A stretch of 64,000 bases of DNA, from contig NC_011830.1 in assembly GCF_000021925.1 (NCBI RefSeq), positions 3,259,001 through 3,323,000 on the forward strand, given 5' to 3'. Below the pieces are notes generated by a model. It saw only the letters and a program-made list of their open reading frames with translations. It was not told the origin of the DNA and made no database searches. The stretch is from Desulfitobacterium hafniense DCB-2 (GTDB lineage Bacteria; Bacillota; Desulfitobacteriia; Desulfitobacteriales; Desulfitobacteriaceae). The position numbers were made by a program, and so were the translations under genes. Below, piece after piece: positions 17,089-26,141 of the stretch (position 1 is the stretch's first letter; every line of letters begins with the position of its first letter).

Positions 17089-17841
17089 CTAACGGACAAG
17101 GTTGTGCAGCCGGCCAATGCCTTTGATGTCAATGGCAATTGCATCACCGGTTTTCATGGGCCCTACGCCTTCGGGAGTCCCAGTCATGATCAAGTCCCCA
17201 GGGTTTAAGGTCATAATCTTGGAAATATAGCTTACCAATTTAGGAACAGAATGAATTAAATGGCTGGTTTGGGAAGACTGTTTTACCTCCCCATTCAACA
17301 CTGAACGAATCTTCACATTTCTATAGTCCAGGTCTCTGACGATCCAGGGCCCAATAGGGCAAAAGGTGTCAAACCCCTTACTGCGGGTCCATTGCCCATC
17401 TTTCTTTTGCAGATCCCTGGCTGTAACATCATTGCCGCAGGTGAAGCCGAAAATATAGTCTTCAGCCTGATCTTCAGCAAGATCTTTAGCTGTTTTACCT
17501 ATAACCACCACAAGCTCTGCTTCATAGTCGACCTGCTGACTCATCGCCGGCAGGATAATTTCATCCTCCGGCCCCACTAAGGAAGTGACGGGCTTCAGAA
17601 AGATGACAGGGTCATCATGAAAATCATGGCCCAATTCTTCAATATGCTTAGCATAATTCAAGCCAATACACACGATCTTGGTCGGCTCAACAGGTGCCAG
17701 CAAGCGAACCTGATCTGCCTGGAGGATCTGACCTGTTTTTTGGCAGCCTGCTTCCAAATAAGAGCGGTCAAGAAGAGCAATGGCTTCCCCCTGAAGCTGA
17801 CCAAAGCAAATTCTATCCTCATATGAAAATCTAATGTACTG
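17089..17841 (-). CDS. Fumarylacetoacetate hydrolase family protein
   Basis: 250 aa starting MQYIRF after AAAGGAAAAGGG (the frame is open to 17883). The metal-binding core is visible: VGPEDEIILPA, DYEAELVVVIGK, GFTCGNDVTARDLQ, KGFDTFCPIGPWI and GTPEGVGPM. Bacterial members include acylpyruvate hydrolases, oxaloacetate decarboxylases and isomerases in aromatic degradation. No aromatic pathway is nearby, so an acylpyruvase or oxaloacetate tautomerase/decarboxylase role is more likely. Confidence 0.92.
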   Translation of the reverse strand, partial: QYIRFSYEDRICFGQLQGEAIALLDRSYLEAGCQKTGQILQADQVRLLAPVEPTKIVCIGLNYAKHIEELGHDFHDDPVIFLKPVTSLVGPEDEIILPAMSQQVDYEAELVVVIGKTAKDLAEDQAEDYIFGFTCGNDVTARDLQKKDGQWTRSKGFDTFCPIGPWIVRDLDYRNVKIRSVLNGEVKQSSQTSHLIHSVPKLVSYISKIMTLNPGDLIMTGTPEGVGPMKTGDAIAIDIKGIGRLHNLVR

Positions 17842-17874
17842 CATCGCACCCTTTTCCTTTCTACACGATCTAAT

Positions 17875-17926
17875 CTTGATCATAAACTATCTTTTGATCG
17901 CAAACCATCTCTCGATCATCAACTAT
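17875..17926. repeat. Three degenerate 16-18-bp tandem units before nth
   Basis: Units of the form CT-nn-GATC-nn-AAC-AT (17875-17890, 17891-17908, 17909-17926) sit directly before the nth ribosome binding site. They overlap the divergent promoter region shared with the FAH-family gene. Possible operator array or simple repeat. Confidence 0.55.
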
Positions 17927-17941
17927 CTATAGGAGGCTAAC

Positions 17942-18568
17942 ATGAGCAACGTAAACTCTATTCTCAGCATCTTAGCGGCGACCTATCCCGAGGCCCATTG
18001 TGAACTCAATTTCTCCACCCCATTTGAGCTGCTGATTGCCACGATGTTGAGCGCTCAGGCTACGGATAAAAAAGTAAATCAAGTCACGGCAAGACTGTTT
18101 AGAGATTACAAAACCCCTGAACAGTTCTTAACCATGTCTTTAGCGGAAATGGAACAGGCTATCAAAGAGCTGGGGCTTTATCATAATAAAGCTAAAAATA
18201 TTTTAGCTACCTGCCATATCTTAGTTGCGAACTATGGCGGAGAAGTCCCCGGCTCCATGGAAGCTCTGACTCAACTCCCCGGTGTGGGAAGAAAAACAGC
18301 CAATGTGGTACTCAGCAATGCTTTTCATATCCCCGCCATGGCCGTAGACACTCATGTTTTACGAGTCTCCAACCGGTTAGGGCTGGCCTCAGGGACGAAT
18401 CCTGATCTGATCGAGAAGCAGTTGATGAGCTGTATTCCCTGTTCCCAATGGATTCAAGCCCATCATTGGCTCATTTGGCACGGACGGAGAATCTGTGCCG
18501 CCCGCAACCCCAAATGTCCGGAATGCCCCCTGTCACCACTATGCCCCAGCAGATTATTGCCGGCTTGA
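17942..18568 (+). CDS. nth: Endonuclease III
   Basis: A 208-aa DNA glycosylase/AP lyase for oxidised pyrimidines in base excision repair. The helix-hairpin-helix LPGVGRKTANVV with its catalytic Lys, the following Asp (VDTHVLRVSNRLG), and the C-terminal 4Fe-4S motif C-x6-C-x2-C-x5-C (CAARNPKCPECPLSPLC) are all present. AGGAGG lies six bases before the ATG. Single gene, divergent from the FAH-family gene. Confidence 0.97.
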   Translation: MSNVNSILSILAATYPEAHCELNFSTPFELLIATMLSAQATDKKVNQVTARLFRDYKTPEQFLTMSLAEMEQAIKELGLYHNKAKNILATCHILVANYGGEVPGSMEALTQLPGVGRKTANVVLSNAFHIPAMAVDTHVLRVSNRLGLASGTNPDLIEKQLMSCIPCSQWIQAHHWLIWHGRRICAARNPKCPECPLSPLCPSRLLPA

Positions 18569-18604
18569 ACGGGACTTCCTTCAGGATTAAACCAAAACCT
18601 CAGT

Positions 18605-19663
18605 TTAAACCAGAACCTCATTAATGAAGACGGTTCGGTTATCAACCATATTATATTCTTTGCCTTGCCCGGCTTCATAATTCATCTCATCATAAACACG
18701 GACCACCGGCCGGGTAGGAATGCTGGGATTCTGATCCACCACCACACCGATTTCTCCCGTATTAAGCCGAACGGTGCTCCCGGTAGGATAAGCGGCGATA
18801 TTGCGCAGGAATAGGCGGACCGGTTCCAAGGGAAACTGTTTACCCACAAGACCCATGAGGATTTCACAAGCTTCATGAGGCATAACTCGTTTCATCCCGC
18901 TGTTATCGGAGGTCAGCTTATCATAAAGATCGGCGATGGCCACAATTTGAGCCAAAGGATGAATTTCATCACCTTTAAGCTGACGGGGATAACCGGTTCC
19001 ATCAATATACTCATGGTGCTGAAAGGCTATATGGGCAACCACAAGGTTAAGCTCCTTGCGCTTCCTCAATTCTTCAAACCCCAAGGTGGTATGGGTCCTG
19101 TATTCTTCTTCCTCTTCTTCTGTACGTTGTTCGTGATTCTCCAGGATATTCTGGGGCAGGTGAACCATACCAATGTCATGAAGTAAAGCGCCGATAGCCA
19201 GGGTTTCCAGCTTTTCTTTATCCAGATGCATCACCTTGCCCAGAACCGTGGCCAGGACACATACGTTGACAGAATGAGCAAAGGTGTAATTGTCTTTGCT
19301 GCGGATGTCCATCATACTCACCAGGATATCTTTTTTAAACAGAATCTCTTCGACAATCTTGCTGACGATATTGCGCAAATGAAAATCATCCAGATTTTTC
19401 CCAAGGCGGACCGCCTGGGAAGCTTGCTCAATGATTGCCATAGCCTCCCGGCGGTTCTCCTCATCAATAACATCTTCGGGAATAACATCCTCAAAACGAT
19501 CGTCCTCAATATAAACAATGGTGATTCCCATATCTCTCATCTTACTGATATAAAGAGGTGTAAGTTTGACCCCTTTTCCCAATAAGACCCGCCCATTGCT
19601 TGAATAAATGGTTTTACCCAAAACGTCACCGATTTTTAGGGAATTCACACTGACCTGACGCAC
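18605..19663 (-). CDS. HD-GYP domain protein (probable c-di-GMP phosphodiesterase)
   Basis: 352 aa from a GTG start (complement of 19661-19663) with GGGGGAG upstream. The first 100 residues form a small N-terminal domain with no receiver or PAS features. The HD-GYP domain follows, with HSVNVCVLATVLG, LLHDIGMVHLP, HHEYIDGTGYP and the QIVAIADLYDKLTS stretch, so the metal-binding residues are intact. Such proteins hydrolyse cyclic di-GMP. The C-terminal tail (about 60 aa) ends in a small beta domain (GSTVRLNTGEIGVVV). Its neighbours give no specific pathway. Confidence 0.93.
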   Translation of the reverse strand: MRQVSVNSLKIGDVLGKTIYSSNGRVLLGKGVKLTPLYISKMRDMGITIVYIEDDRFEDVIPEDVIDEENRREAMAIIEQASQAVRLGKNLDDFHLRNIVSKIVEEILFKKDILVSMMDIRSKDNYTFAHSVNVCVLATVLGKVMHLDKEKLETLAIGALLHDIGMVHLPQNILENHEQRTEEEEEEYRTHTTLGFEELRKRKELNLVVAHIAFQHHEYIDGTGYPRQLKGDEIHPLAQIVAIADLYDKLTSDNSGMKRVMPHEACEILMGLVGKQFPLEPVRLFLRNIAAYPTGSTVRLNTGEIGVVVDQNPSIPTRPVVRVYDEMNYEAGQGKEYNMVDNRTVFINEVLV

Positions 19664-19780
19664 TAAGTCTCCCCCTTTTGAACACCTTCTTATTATTCAT
19701 CCTACACTATTAGCAGTTTTTTTTAAATCGCCTGAAGCGGTATATCGGAACAAAATTTTCTCATAAGAAAGAGGACTTTT

Positions 19781-20536
19781 ATGTTGGACGACATTATCCT
19801 GCTCTGTATCCTCGGATTTATAGCCGCTCTGATCGACGCTATTGCCGGAGGCGGAGGATTAATCAGCCTCCCCGCTTTGCTGCTGGTTGGTGTTCCTCCT
19901 CATCATGCCTTGGGAACCAATAAATTTGCCTCAACCATAGGTTCTCTGACCAGCTCAATGACCTATGCCCGCTCTGGAAAAGTATTTTTTTCCGTGGTTA
20001 AATGGCAGATTCCTTTTACATTAATGGGAACCTGTTTTGGGGTATGGTCTGTCCTGCACCTTTCTGCTGATTTATTAACCAAAGCCGTTCCGGTTTTGAT
20101 TCTTTTAGTGGGTTTTTACACTTTGTGGCAAAAGAATCTGGGGGTTGAGGATAGATTTCAAGGAGTAACTCCCTTAAAGCGGTTTTGGGGCTTCCTTTTT
20201 GCTTTTGCACTGGGGTTTTATGATGGATTTTTCGGTCCGGGAACCGGCGCTTTTCTAATCTTTGGCTATATCACTCTTTATGGCTTTAATTTCATTGTCT
20301 CTTCGGCCAATGCCAAAGTCCTTAATTTCGTGAGCAACCTTGTTTCACTTATTCTCTTCGCTATAAGCGGCAAGATCATTTATGCTTACGGAATCCCGAT
20401 GGCCTTATCCATGTTTTTGGGTTCCCGAATCGGTACCACTCTGGCCATTCGTAAAGGCAGCGCCCTGATTAAACCCATCTTTATCACCATGTCTCTGCTG
20501 GTTGCCCTGAAACTCATGATTGAAAACTACAGGTAA
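19781..20536 (+). CDS. TauE/SafE-family membrane transporter
   Basis: 251 aa with about eight hydrophobic segments and the family signature at the N-terminus (IDAIAGGGGLISLPALLLVGVPPHHALGTNKFAS), repeated in weaker form at GFYDGFFGPGTGAF. Members export sulfite, organosulfonates or related anions. Likely an anion exporter in the cytoplasmic membrane; the substrate is unknown. Single gene ended by a terminator. Confidence 0.9.
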   Translation: MLDDIILLCILGFIAALIDAIAGGGGLISLPALLLVGVPPHHALGTNKFASTIGSLTSSMTYARSGKVFFSVVKWQIPFTLMGTCFGVWSVLHLSADLLTKAVPVLILLVGFYTLWQKNLGVEDRFQGVTPLKRFWGFLFAFALGFYDGFFGPGTGAFLIFGYITLYGFNFIVSSANAKVLNFVSNLVSLILFAISGKIIYAYGIPMALSMFLGSRIGTTLAIRKGSALIKPIFITMSLLVALKLMIENYR

Positions 20537-20551
20537 TTGAACCTAAACATT

Positions 20552-20576
20552 AAAGCCGCTCACAATGGGCGGCTTT
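20552..20576. terminator. Terminator between convergent TauE-like and VanW genes
   Basis: Stem AAAGCCGC (20552-20559) with GCGGCTTT (20569-20576) and T-rich sequence to the right. Serves the + strand gene and possibly both. Confidence 0.8.
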
Positions 20577-20603
20577 TGTATCATTAACTTTTTATATTGC
20601 TTA

Positions 20604-21725
20604 TTACTTTGACCATTCTCTGGGTTTTACAGGATAACCGTCCGGTTCGTCAAGGGCAGGGTGTTCAGAATCGGCCACACCGAAAATTCTTACCCGAATC
20701 CAATTGCCGCCTGTAGCTGCATTAAGCAGCAAATAACCCTGAGTCGTGTTCCGAAAGCGGAAATCCAGCGCTCCATAAGCAACCGTAGCATCCTGCCCCA
20801 ACGGAACATAGGAAACCGGCAGAGAATGGCTGTATCTTTCCAGCACTTCCAGCCTGGCCTGTTTGGTCGCTTGATAAAGAGTGGTCGAATCCTGGCAAAT
20901 CCCTCCGCCATCATCTGTGACAACTCTATTGCCCATATACATTAAAGCCGGCAAATACCCTCTTTCAGGCTCACGTTTTCCCACCGTATCATTAAAGGAG
21001 AATTCACCACCCGGCGGAAGAATAAGTCCATTGATCGCTTCAGCCGCAAGCCGTACATTGGTAACCCGTTCATGAAAGGAAGGGTTAAAATAGGTGGTGT
21101 AATCCCCCAAGGGATCTTTGACCTTCTCTAATTCGGCCGTAGTAGGGTGAACCACTATGACCTCCGTAACAAGCGGCACCGTCTCCATGCCTATGCTTTG
21201 CTGCAGTTGTTCCCATGATTTGTCCACATCAAGTCTGACTCCCAAACTGCCCTCTTCGATGACGATCTCGCCATTCTCATAATAGGCTTCAGCCGCCTTA
21301 CCCGGCTGATCGATATCCAGGGCGAACTTGCGGAGCTGAGCAAGAACTTCCTCCTGATTGAGTAACTCAGGAGACGGGATAGTCCTTGACATTCTGTGCA
21401 GGTACTCAAAGGCATCCGTAATAACATTTCCGGTGGAAATGATGTATTGACTTGCCAGATAGTCCTTTAGATCTTGATCGGTTTGGTTTAGCTCCAAGAA
21501 ATAAACCGTCCGGTCATAGACGACTGCCTTGGGGATTACTTCGGCAAGGACTGCATAGGCCTCATCCTTGGTCATCCCACCCAGATCTTTTTCCCAAACC
21601 GTCAACCCCTCGGGTGCCTTCGCATAACCCGCACCGTAGGTTACCGTAGCCCCCAAAAGTATAGATAAGCTAAGCTGACTAAATAAAATTACCAAAAGAA
21701 AGACCCATGGTTTCCTTCTTAACAT
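20604..21725 (-). CDS. VanW-family exported protein
   Basis: 373 aa with an N-terminal hydrophobic segment (about residues 8-28) as signal or anchor. A putative peptidoglycan-binding region (about 40-205) follows, then the VanW domain with LPPGGEFSFNDTVGKREPERGYLPA, DDGGGICQDSTTLY and an RYSHSLPVSYVPLG segment. VanW is named from vancomycin-resistance clusters but is widespread in Clostridia with unknown function. No van genes are present, so this is likely a wall-related housekeeping protein. It follows the PRC-barrel gene by 14 bp. Confidence 0.9.
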   Translation of the reverse strand: MLRRKPWVFLLVILFSQLSLSILLGATVTYGAGYAKAPEGLTVWEKDLGGMTKDEAYAVLAEVIPKAVVYDRTVYFLELNQTDQDLKDYLASQYIISTGNVITDAFEYLHRMSRTIPSPELLNQEEVLAQLRKFALDIDQPGKAAEAYYENGEIVIEEGSLGVRLDVDKSWEQLQQSIGMETVPLVTEVIVVHPTTAELEKVKDPLGDYTTYFNPSFHERVTNVRLAAEAINGLILPPGGEFSFNDTVGKREPERGYLPALMYMGNRVVTDDGGGICQDSTTLYQATKQARLEVLERYSHSLPVSYVPLGQDATVAYGALDFRFRNTTQGYLLLNAATGGNWIRVRIFGVADSEHPALDEPDGYPVKPREWSK

Positions 21726-21739
21726 AGCATAACCACAAC

Positions 21740-22546
21740 TTAGTTTTTATGGAGTAACGATGTAATTTCCATTAATTTGTTCCGCGTGGTAATCTGACGA
21801 ATTGTCTCTTCAGTCATAGGCTCACCGGCGCGCAAAAGTTCACCATTATCTAAAACAATATCCTGAACTACGGCTTTACCCACAAAATACTGTAATTGAC
21901 GCTGCTCAAAAAGGTTAAACTCCGTTACTTCATTTTGCTGTTCCGTCACAGTTTCTTCAACTGGAACAGCGACTGCCTGAGGCACCTGCTCTTCCACAGG
22001 ACCAGCACTTACAGGACTTACAGGACTTACAACATTTACAGTGCTTACAGGTTCGCTTACTGCTTCTGCCTTTATTTCACCAGGGTTCCCTTCGATAATT
22101 AAAAGTTCCTTACCATAAGTAATGATTTGCTCTCCGGCTACCTGATGCTCTTCACCTTGATTATCCGTAAACAGGCATTGGGCAATTTTTCCGGTCTCTT
22201 CATCGATGAGAATCTCTTTAACCTCGCCGCTCAATGCTCCTTTTTTGGTCAGCACTTTTGTTCCGATGACTTCTACACCTTGTTTAATCAGTTCCTGAGC
22301 CACATTATTGCCTGCCACACTTTGAATCACGTCGGGATTAGGAACAGTCAAAGCAAACTCCCCTAAACCAACAATATCAGCGTAAGCAATGACTTTCGCC
22401 CCAAAATAATCAGAGGGCTGATCGACGACAAAAAAATCCAGGCTTCCCTTTTGGGGGTTTAAAATGAAGTCCTTAACTGTCCCCACTTGTGTGCCCTCTG
22501 ATATACTAATAATCCGTAAACCTTTGATTTCAACACTTGCCTTCAT
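21740..22546 (-). CDS. Double PRC-barrel domain protein
   Basis: 268 aa with two PRC-barrel-like modules at the N-terminus (about residues 3-80 and 88-155; LRIISISEGTQVGTVKDFIL, then VLTKKGALSGEVKEILID). A Val/Ser/Pro/Glu-rich linker (repeated SPVSPVS, encoded by repeated CTTACAGG/A units) follows, and a conserved C-terminal helix-rich tail comes after it. PRC-barrels bind partners in ribosome maturation, photosynthetic complexes and sporulation (YlmC/YrrD type). The function here is unknown. Part of a three-gene group with VanW and the membrane protein upstream. Confidence 0.82.
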   Translation of the reverse strand: MKASVEIKGLRIISISEGTQVGTVKDFILNPQKGSLDFFVVDQPSDYFGAKVIAYADIVGLGEFALTVPNPDVIQSVAGNNVAQELIKQGVEVIGTKVLTKKGALSGEVKEILIDEETGKIAQCLFTDNQGEEHQVAGEQIITYGKELLIIEGNPGEIKAEAVSEPVSTVNVVSPVSPVSAGPVEEQVPQAVAVPVEETVTEQQNEVTEFNLFEQRQLQYFVGKAVVQDIVLDNGELLRAGEPMTEETIRQITTRNKLMEITSLLHKN

Positions 22547-22554
22547 CTACTTAA

Positions 22555-23568
22555 TCAATCCTTCCTAAATTCCCCTGGAACAGGTAGATTTTCATTGTCC
22601 AGCCATTCCATCAGTTGGGTTCTCCACTCCGGGGGTGCATTTTGAATATACTCATTGATATAAGGGGCAACCTTATCCAACGCATCATAAATAGAGGAGC
22701 CATTCTTCCAATGCTCACAGGTCTCCACAATGAGGTAAAAAGCGATATCATAGGATGGCTTTTGGTCTAAGGCCAATATAAACCATTCCGCCGCCAGGTG
22801 GAAACGCTCCTGTTCTTTGGCCTGAAACCCTTTTTCAATTAACTCTTGCAGGCTGAATTCCTTCATATGTATAAGCGGGGGCTCAGTTTTTTCAACCGGC
22901 TCGGAGGCCAAGGGAATGTCGTGGTTTATGCTCTTTTCCTCAGGCCTGATTTCTTCAAGCTTGGTGACTTCTTCAAGTAAGCTCGCCTCTTCGCATCGGT
23001 TCGCCTCTGTTTCCACAGATTCTTCATCTTCAACGAAAATCTCCATAGGCTCAGCATCACCGGCTTCTTCTTTAACAGCTTCTTCTTCAGTTGCTTCCTG
23101 CTCATGCTCCGGCAGCAGAACCTCAGGTGTGTCGGCTCTCTTTTCTTCCACCGGATCAGATGGGCCGTCTTCCGCGGAAAGGGATACCGTATCTTCTTCC
23201 TGATAGGATATGGCAACTTCCTCCTGGTGGGATATAGCAGCTTCGTCCGGACAGAACATATCGTCTTCTTTCGGTTCATCCACAATGATGCTGCTTTCAG
23301 GCGGAGATTGGGAGCGGTTTCTGATGGCTGTTATCCCCACGGTGAACAAAAGAAGGCCGCAGGCGCCAAAGAGCCAGTGAAGAACTTTTTCACGACGAAG
23401 AACAATGGGAAAAACCAGAGCAAAAGCGATCATCAAAAACGACACCAATGCAGCTTCCCATTTTTTTAAATTGAATCTGTAGGCCATCCGAGTCGTGATT
23501 ACGATAAAGGGAGCACTGACAAGTATTACTGTTGTCCAATATAACGAAATCTTCTGCTCCCCCCTCAT
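22555..23568 (-). CDS. Membrane protein with long acidic linker
   Basis: 337 aa. Three hydrophobic segments (about residues 10-30, 38-57 and 66-82) are followed by about 150 very acidic Glu-rich residues and a C-terminal helical domain (ELIEKGFQAKEQERFHLAAEWFILALDQKP) that resembles a TPR-type repeat. The family is not recognised. It sits 8 bp before the PRC-barrel gene, so it is probably its operon partner. The first ATG overlaps a GGGGGGAG run, leaving the exact start uncertain. Confidence 0.7.
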   Translation of the reverse strand: MRGEQKISLYWTTVILVSAPFIVITTRMAYRFNLKKWEAALVSFLMIAFALVFPIVLRREKVLHWLFGACGLLLFTVGITAIRNRSQSPPESSIIVDEPKEDDMFCPDEAAISHQEEVAISYQEEDTVSLSAEDGPSDPVEEKRADTPEVLLPEHEQEATEEEAVKEEAGDAEPMEIFVEDEESVETEANRCEEASLLEEVTKLEEIRPEEKSINHDIPLASEPVEKTEPPLIHMKEFSLQELIEKGFQAKEQERFHLAAEWFILALDQKPSYDIAFYLIVETCEHWKNGSSIYDALDKVAPYINEYIQNAPPEWRTQLMEWLDNENLPVPGEFRKD

Positions 23569-23635
23569 TATCTTATACTATCTCGTATATTCGACATAAA
23601 CCTAGTTTCTCCTTCTCTTTTGTACAATTCTCAAA

Positions 23636-24997
23636 TCATAGTTGAAACAGAGTCCACCCCAGAGCCGTGAGAATTGCGGCAAGATAGGCTGGCAGGATAT
23701 ATTTCATGAGCCGTTGGACATCCACACCTGCGACTGCAGATGTCACGGCTGCAAATCCCCAGGGAATTAATGCCGCACCGGTCCAGATTCCGACCACCTG
23801 GCCCAGAACGGCTAAAGGAACAGCCGGTATTTGCGAAACCTGGCTTAGGGCTATCGCCATTCCCCCCACCAGAGGCAGACAGGAAAAGCCGGACCCATCC
23901 AAGGAAGCAAGGACCGCAGTAAAGGTGACCAGCCCAACCACCGTCCACTTAGTGAGCGGGATCCATTCAGCAAGCAGGATTGTATAATCATAAAAGAAAC
24001 CCGCTCCTTCCTTAAGAAAAATCTGTTCACTCCCCGCGGCTGTTCCCATAAAAAAGAAACCGGCCATCATCACAATCGGAGCAAAGACTCCCATAGCATA
24101 ACGCAAGCCGTCCTTGACGTAATTAATAAATTGACTGAAAGCGTTCTTTCCCTCCGTAAGCACAGTGCAAATGCATAAGATGAGCAGAGTAACCCCACCA
24201 ATTAACCCACTGGCTTCATCACCGTGAATCTTAAACATTAGAATCATGAAGACAGTTCCTGTATATCCTAAAGCCATTATTCCAGCCAACAGCCGGCCAC
24301 GTTCATGGGCAATCTGTAAGGGTTCAGAGCCGGGTTCGGACCTTGGGTAATCTGCCGCCCCTTGTTCCCCACTTAAAAAAAACCTTAAAGCGATATAGCC
24401 AAAACCCGCTCCGCAGATTCCGCTCAAGATGACCACCGGAAAAGATGCTGAAAGCAGAACCGTTACGGGAATTCCCGTGGCTTTGCTCACTAAGGAAGGG
24501 GCCCCTTGAATGATAAAGTCACCGGACAGTCCTATACCTTTGCCGAAGATGGCTAAGCTTGCTGCCAGCACCAGAGGATGAATGCCAATTCTCCCCAGAA
24601 TCGGCACCACAACTGCGCCTAAAAGAGTTAAGGCCGGAGTTGGCCAAATCAAGAGGGTCAATACCCACATGGTGATCCCCACCGCCCAATAGGCCAAACT
24701 CATGGATTTTATCTTCAGCAGAGGCCGCACTAAAATTTGATCTGCTTTGGTTTTTTGCAATAATTGGGTAAGGGCGACCACCAGCCCAATCAATACAATG
24801 ACCCCGAGAAGATTGCTTGTGGCCAGGATAAGGGCTCGAAAAGATATCTGAACCGCCTCGATCCCATTGCGGCTTTCCGCCAGTCCCACCCCAAATAAGC
24901 CGATGGCTGCCGGAAGAATCGGGGGCTTACGAAAGAATAAGGTTACGATAATCATCAGAATAAAGAAAAGGAATACCCAATGAGCTAAAGTAAGCAT
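23636..24997 (-). CDS. GntP/CitM-like organic anion permease
   Basis: 453 aa, almost entirely hydrophobic with about 12 membrane segments, and AAGGAGGAG before the ATG. Organisation and motifs (IWPTPALTLLGAVVVPILGRIG, FGKGIGLSGDFIIQGAPSL, and GSGFSCLPLVGG in the second half) suit the ion-transporter superfamily of gluconate/citrate/dicarboxylate carriers. No metabolic gene next to it reveals the substrate. Confidence 0.75.
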   Translation of the reverse strand: MLTLAHWVFLFFILMIIVTLFFRKPPILPAAIGLFGVGLAESRNGIEAVQISFRALILATSNLLGVIVLIGLVVALTQLLQKTKADQILVRPLLKIKSMSLAYWAVGITMWVLTLLIWPTPALTLLGAVVVPILGRIGIHPLVLAASLAIFGKGIGLSGDFIIQGAPSLVSKATGIPVTVLLSASFPVVILSGICGAGFGYIALRFFLSGEQGAADYPRSEPGSEPLQIAHERGRLLAGIMALGYTGTVFMILMFKIHGDEASGLIGGVTLLILCICTVLTEGKNAFSQFINYVKDGLRYAMGVFAPIVMMAGFFFMGTAAGSEQIFLKEGAGFFYDYTILLAEWIPLTKWTVVGLVTFTAVLASLDGSGFSCLPLVGGMAIALSQVSQIPAVPLAVLGQVVGIWTGAALIPWGFAAVTSAVAGVDVQRLMKYILPAYLAAILTALGWTLFQL

Positions 24998-25071
24998 GGC
25001 TCTCCTCCTTATCCCCTTAATGTACCACTTGGCTAAAGGAAGTATGCGTCAAAGGACAGAGAGCGGGCAAC

Positions 25072-25099
25072 AAAAATAGACCGTCCTTTGGGAGGACGG
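25072..25099 (-). terminator. Terminator of the 51-aa membrane protein gene
   Basis: Perfect 7-bp stem CCGTCCT/AGGACGG with a 5-nt loop, followed on the minus strand by a U5 run. Sits 26 bp past the stop codon of the small ORF. Confidence 0.88.
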
Positions 25100-25125
25100 C
25101 CTATGCCTATTTTTTCAGTTGATAG

Positions 25126-25281
25126 TTAAGCTTGTGCGGGCTTAACAAACTTTTTGGTTCTTTTTGGAGTATTAAAGGAATTAAAAGTCACATTAAAGAT
25201 CTGACGACAAGATGCAAAAACAGCCACTCCGCAGCTTAATAAAAACGCACCCAGAATGAACATGGCAATCCAACCTAACAT
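25126..25281 (-). CDS. Small single-pass membrane protein (51 aa)
   Basis: Has a very strong ribosome site (GGAGGAG) at good spacing before an ATG, an N-terminal hydrophobic helix (about residues 3-24; WIAMFILGAFLLSCGVAVF) and a basic C-terminal tail (TPKRTKKFVKP). A terminator follows, so it is an independent small gene. No homologue is recognised by eye. A short regulatory or structural membrane peptide is possible. Confidence 0.78.
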   Translation of the reverse strand: MLGWIAMFILGAFLLSCGVAVFASCRQIFNVTFNSFNTPKRTKKFVKPAQA

Positions 25282-25447
25282 AATTTCAGCCTCCTCCACT
25301 TGGTTATTTAAGTAGTGACAAGGTGTTCTATATAAACTTCGTTATTTAATGCACTAACTTTAGTTATATTATATGTGAAAACAAATGCATTGACAAGTGA
25401 AAGTTATTTTTTTCTTATATTAAAAATAGTCTGACGATTTGTACAGC

Positions 25448-25477
25448 CTCAAATTCCCAAACGTTTGGGAATTTGAG
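25448..25477. repeat. Perfect 30-bp palindrome (copy 2)
   Basis: Half-site CTCAAATTCCCAAAC repeated in exact inverse with no spacer. Its inner 26 bp (25450-25475) match the palindrome at 2057-2082 at 20 of 26 positions, with every change compensated on the other arm. It lies 27 bp past the yigZ-type gene. An A-run follows on the + strand, the wrong composition for a plus-strand terminator. Confidence 0.8.
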
Positions 25478-25503
25478 AAAAAAAGACCGCAGCCCCATGA
25501 ACC

Positions 25504-26136
25504 TTAAAGTTCATTGGACAGCGGACACAAGGTGTTCCCTATTTCCCGGGGAACAATTTTCTGATCGGCAAAATCAGCCAGCCACTCTCGAAAGCGCTGA
25601 TTCTCCTCCCAGGGAATGTAAACTTGAAGCTTGACGGTAGCCAGAAATTCTTCCTCGCCGGTGGCCCAGGAAAACTGTTTAAACCAATATTTCAACGGCT
25701 CATACCAATCATAGCCTGCTTCAATCTCGTAGATAAGATGGGGTACCAGCCGCCCTATGGAGGCCTTATCCATCAGTTGGCGTGCCGTCCCTCCATAGGC
25801 TCGTGTCAATCCGCCCGCGCCAAGGAGAACGCCTCCAAAATACCGAATGACCACAATGAGTACATCCCAGATCTGACGATATTGCAGAACGTCAAGCACT
25901 GGTCGGCCGCCGGTGCCCTGAGGTTCTCCGTCGTCAGTGGATTTTTCCAGTTTTCCTTGATGCAAGCGATAGGCATAAACATAGTGCCGGGCATTAGGGT
26001 AATTTTGACGGATATCATGAAGTCTTTGCTCCACCTCTTCCAGGTTCTGTACCGGGTGAACAACCCCAATGAAACGGGATTTCTCAATGACTTGCTCCCA
26101 TGTTGAACTTTCGAAGACTGTAACATAGCTTTCCAC
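25504..26136 (-). CDS. YigZ/IMPACT family protein
   Basis: 210 aa from a GTG start (complement of 26134-26136) with GGGAGTAATT upstream, five bases after the thioesterase gene. The UPF0029 domain is clear: KSRFIG, NARHYVYAYRL, STDDGEPQGTGGRPVLDVL and VIRYFGGVLLGAGGLTRAYGG. A C-terminal DUF1949-type domain follows. Relatives of yeast/mammalian IMPACT bind RNA or regulate translation; the bacterial role is unproven. Confidence 0.93.
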   Translation of the reverse strand: MESYVTVFESSTWEQVIEKSRFIGVVHPVQNLEEVEQRLHDIRQNYPNARHYVYAYRLHQGKLEKSTDDGEPQGTGGRPVLDVLQYRQIWDVLIVVIRYFGGVLLGAGGLTRAYGGTARQLMDKASIGRLVPHLIYEIEAGYDWYEPLKYWFKQFSWATGEEEFLATVKLQVYIPWEENQRFREWLADFADQKIVPREIGNTLCPLSNEL

Positions 26137-26141
26137 GTCAA

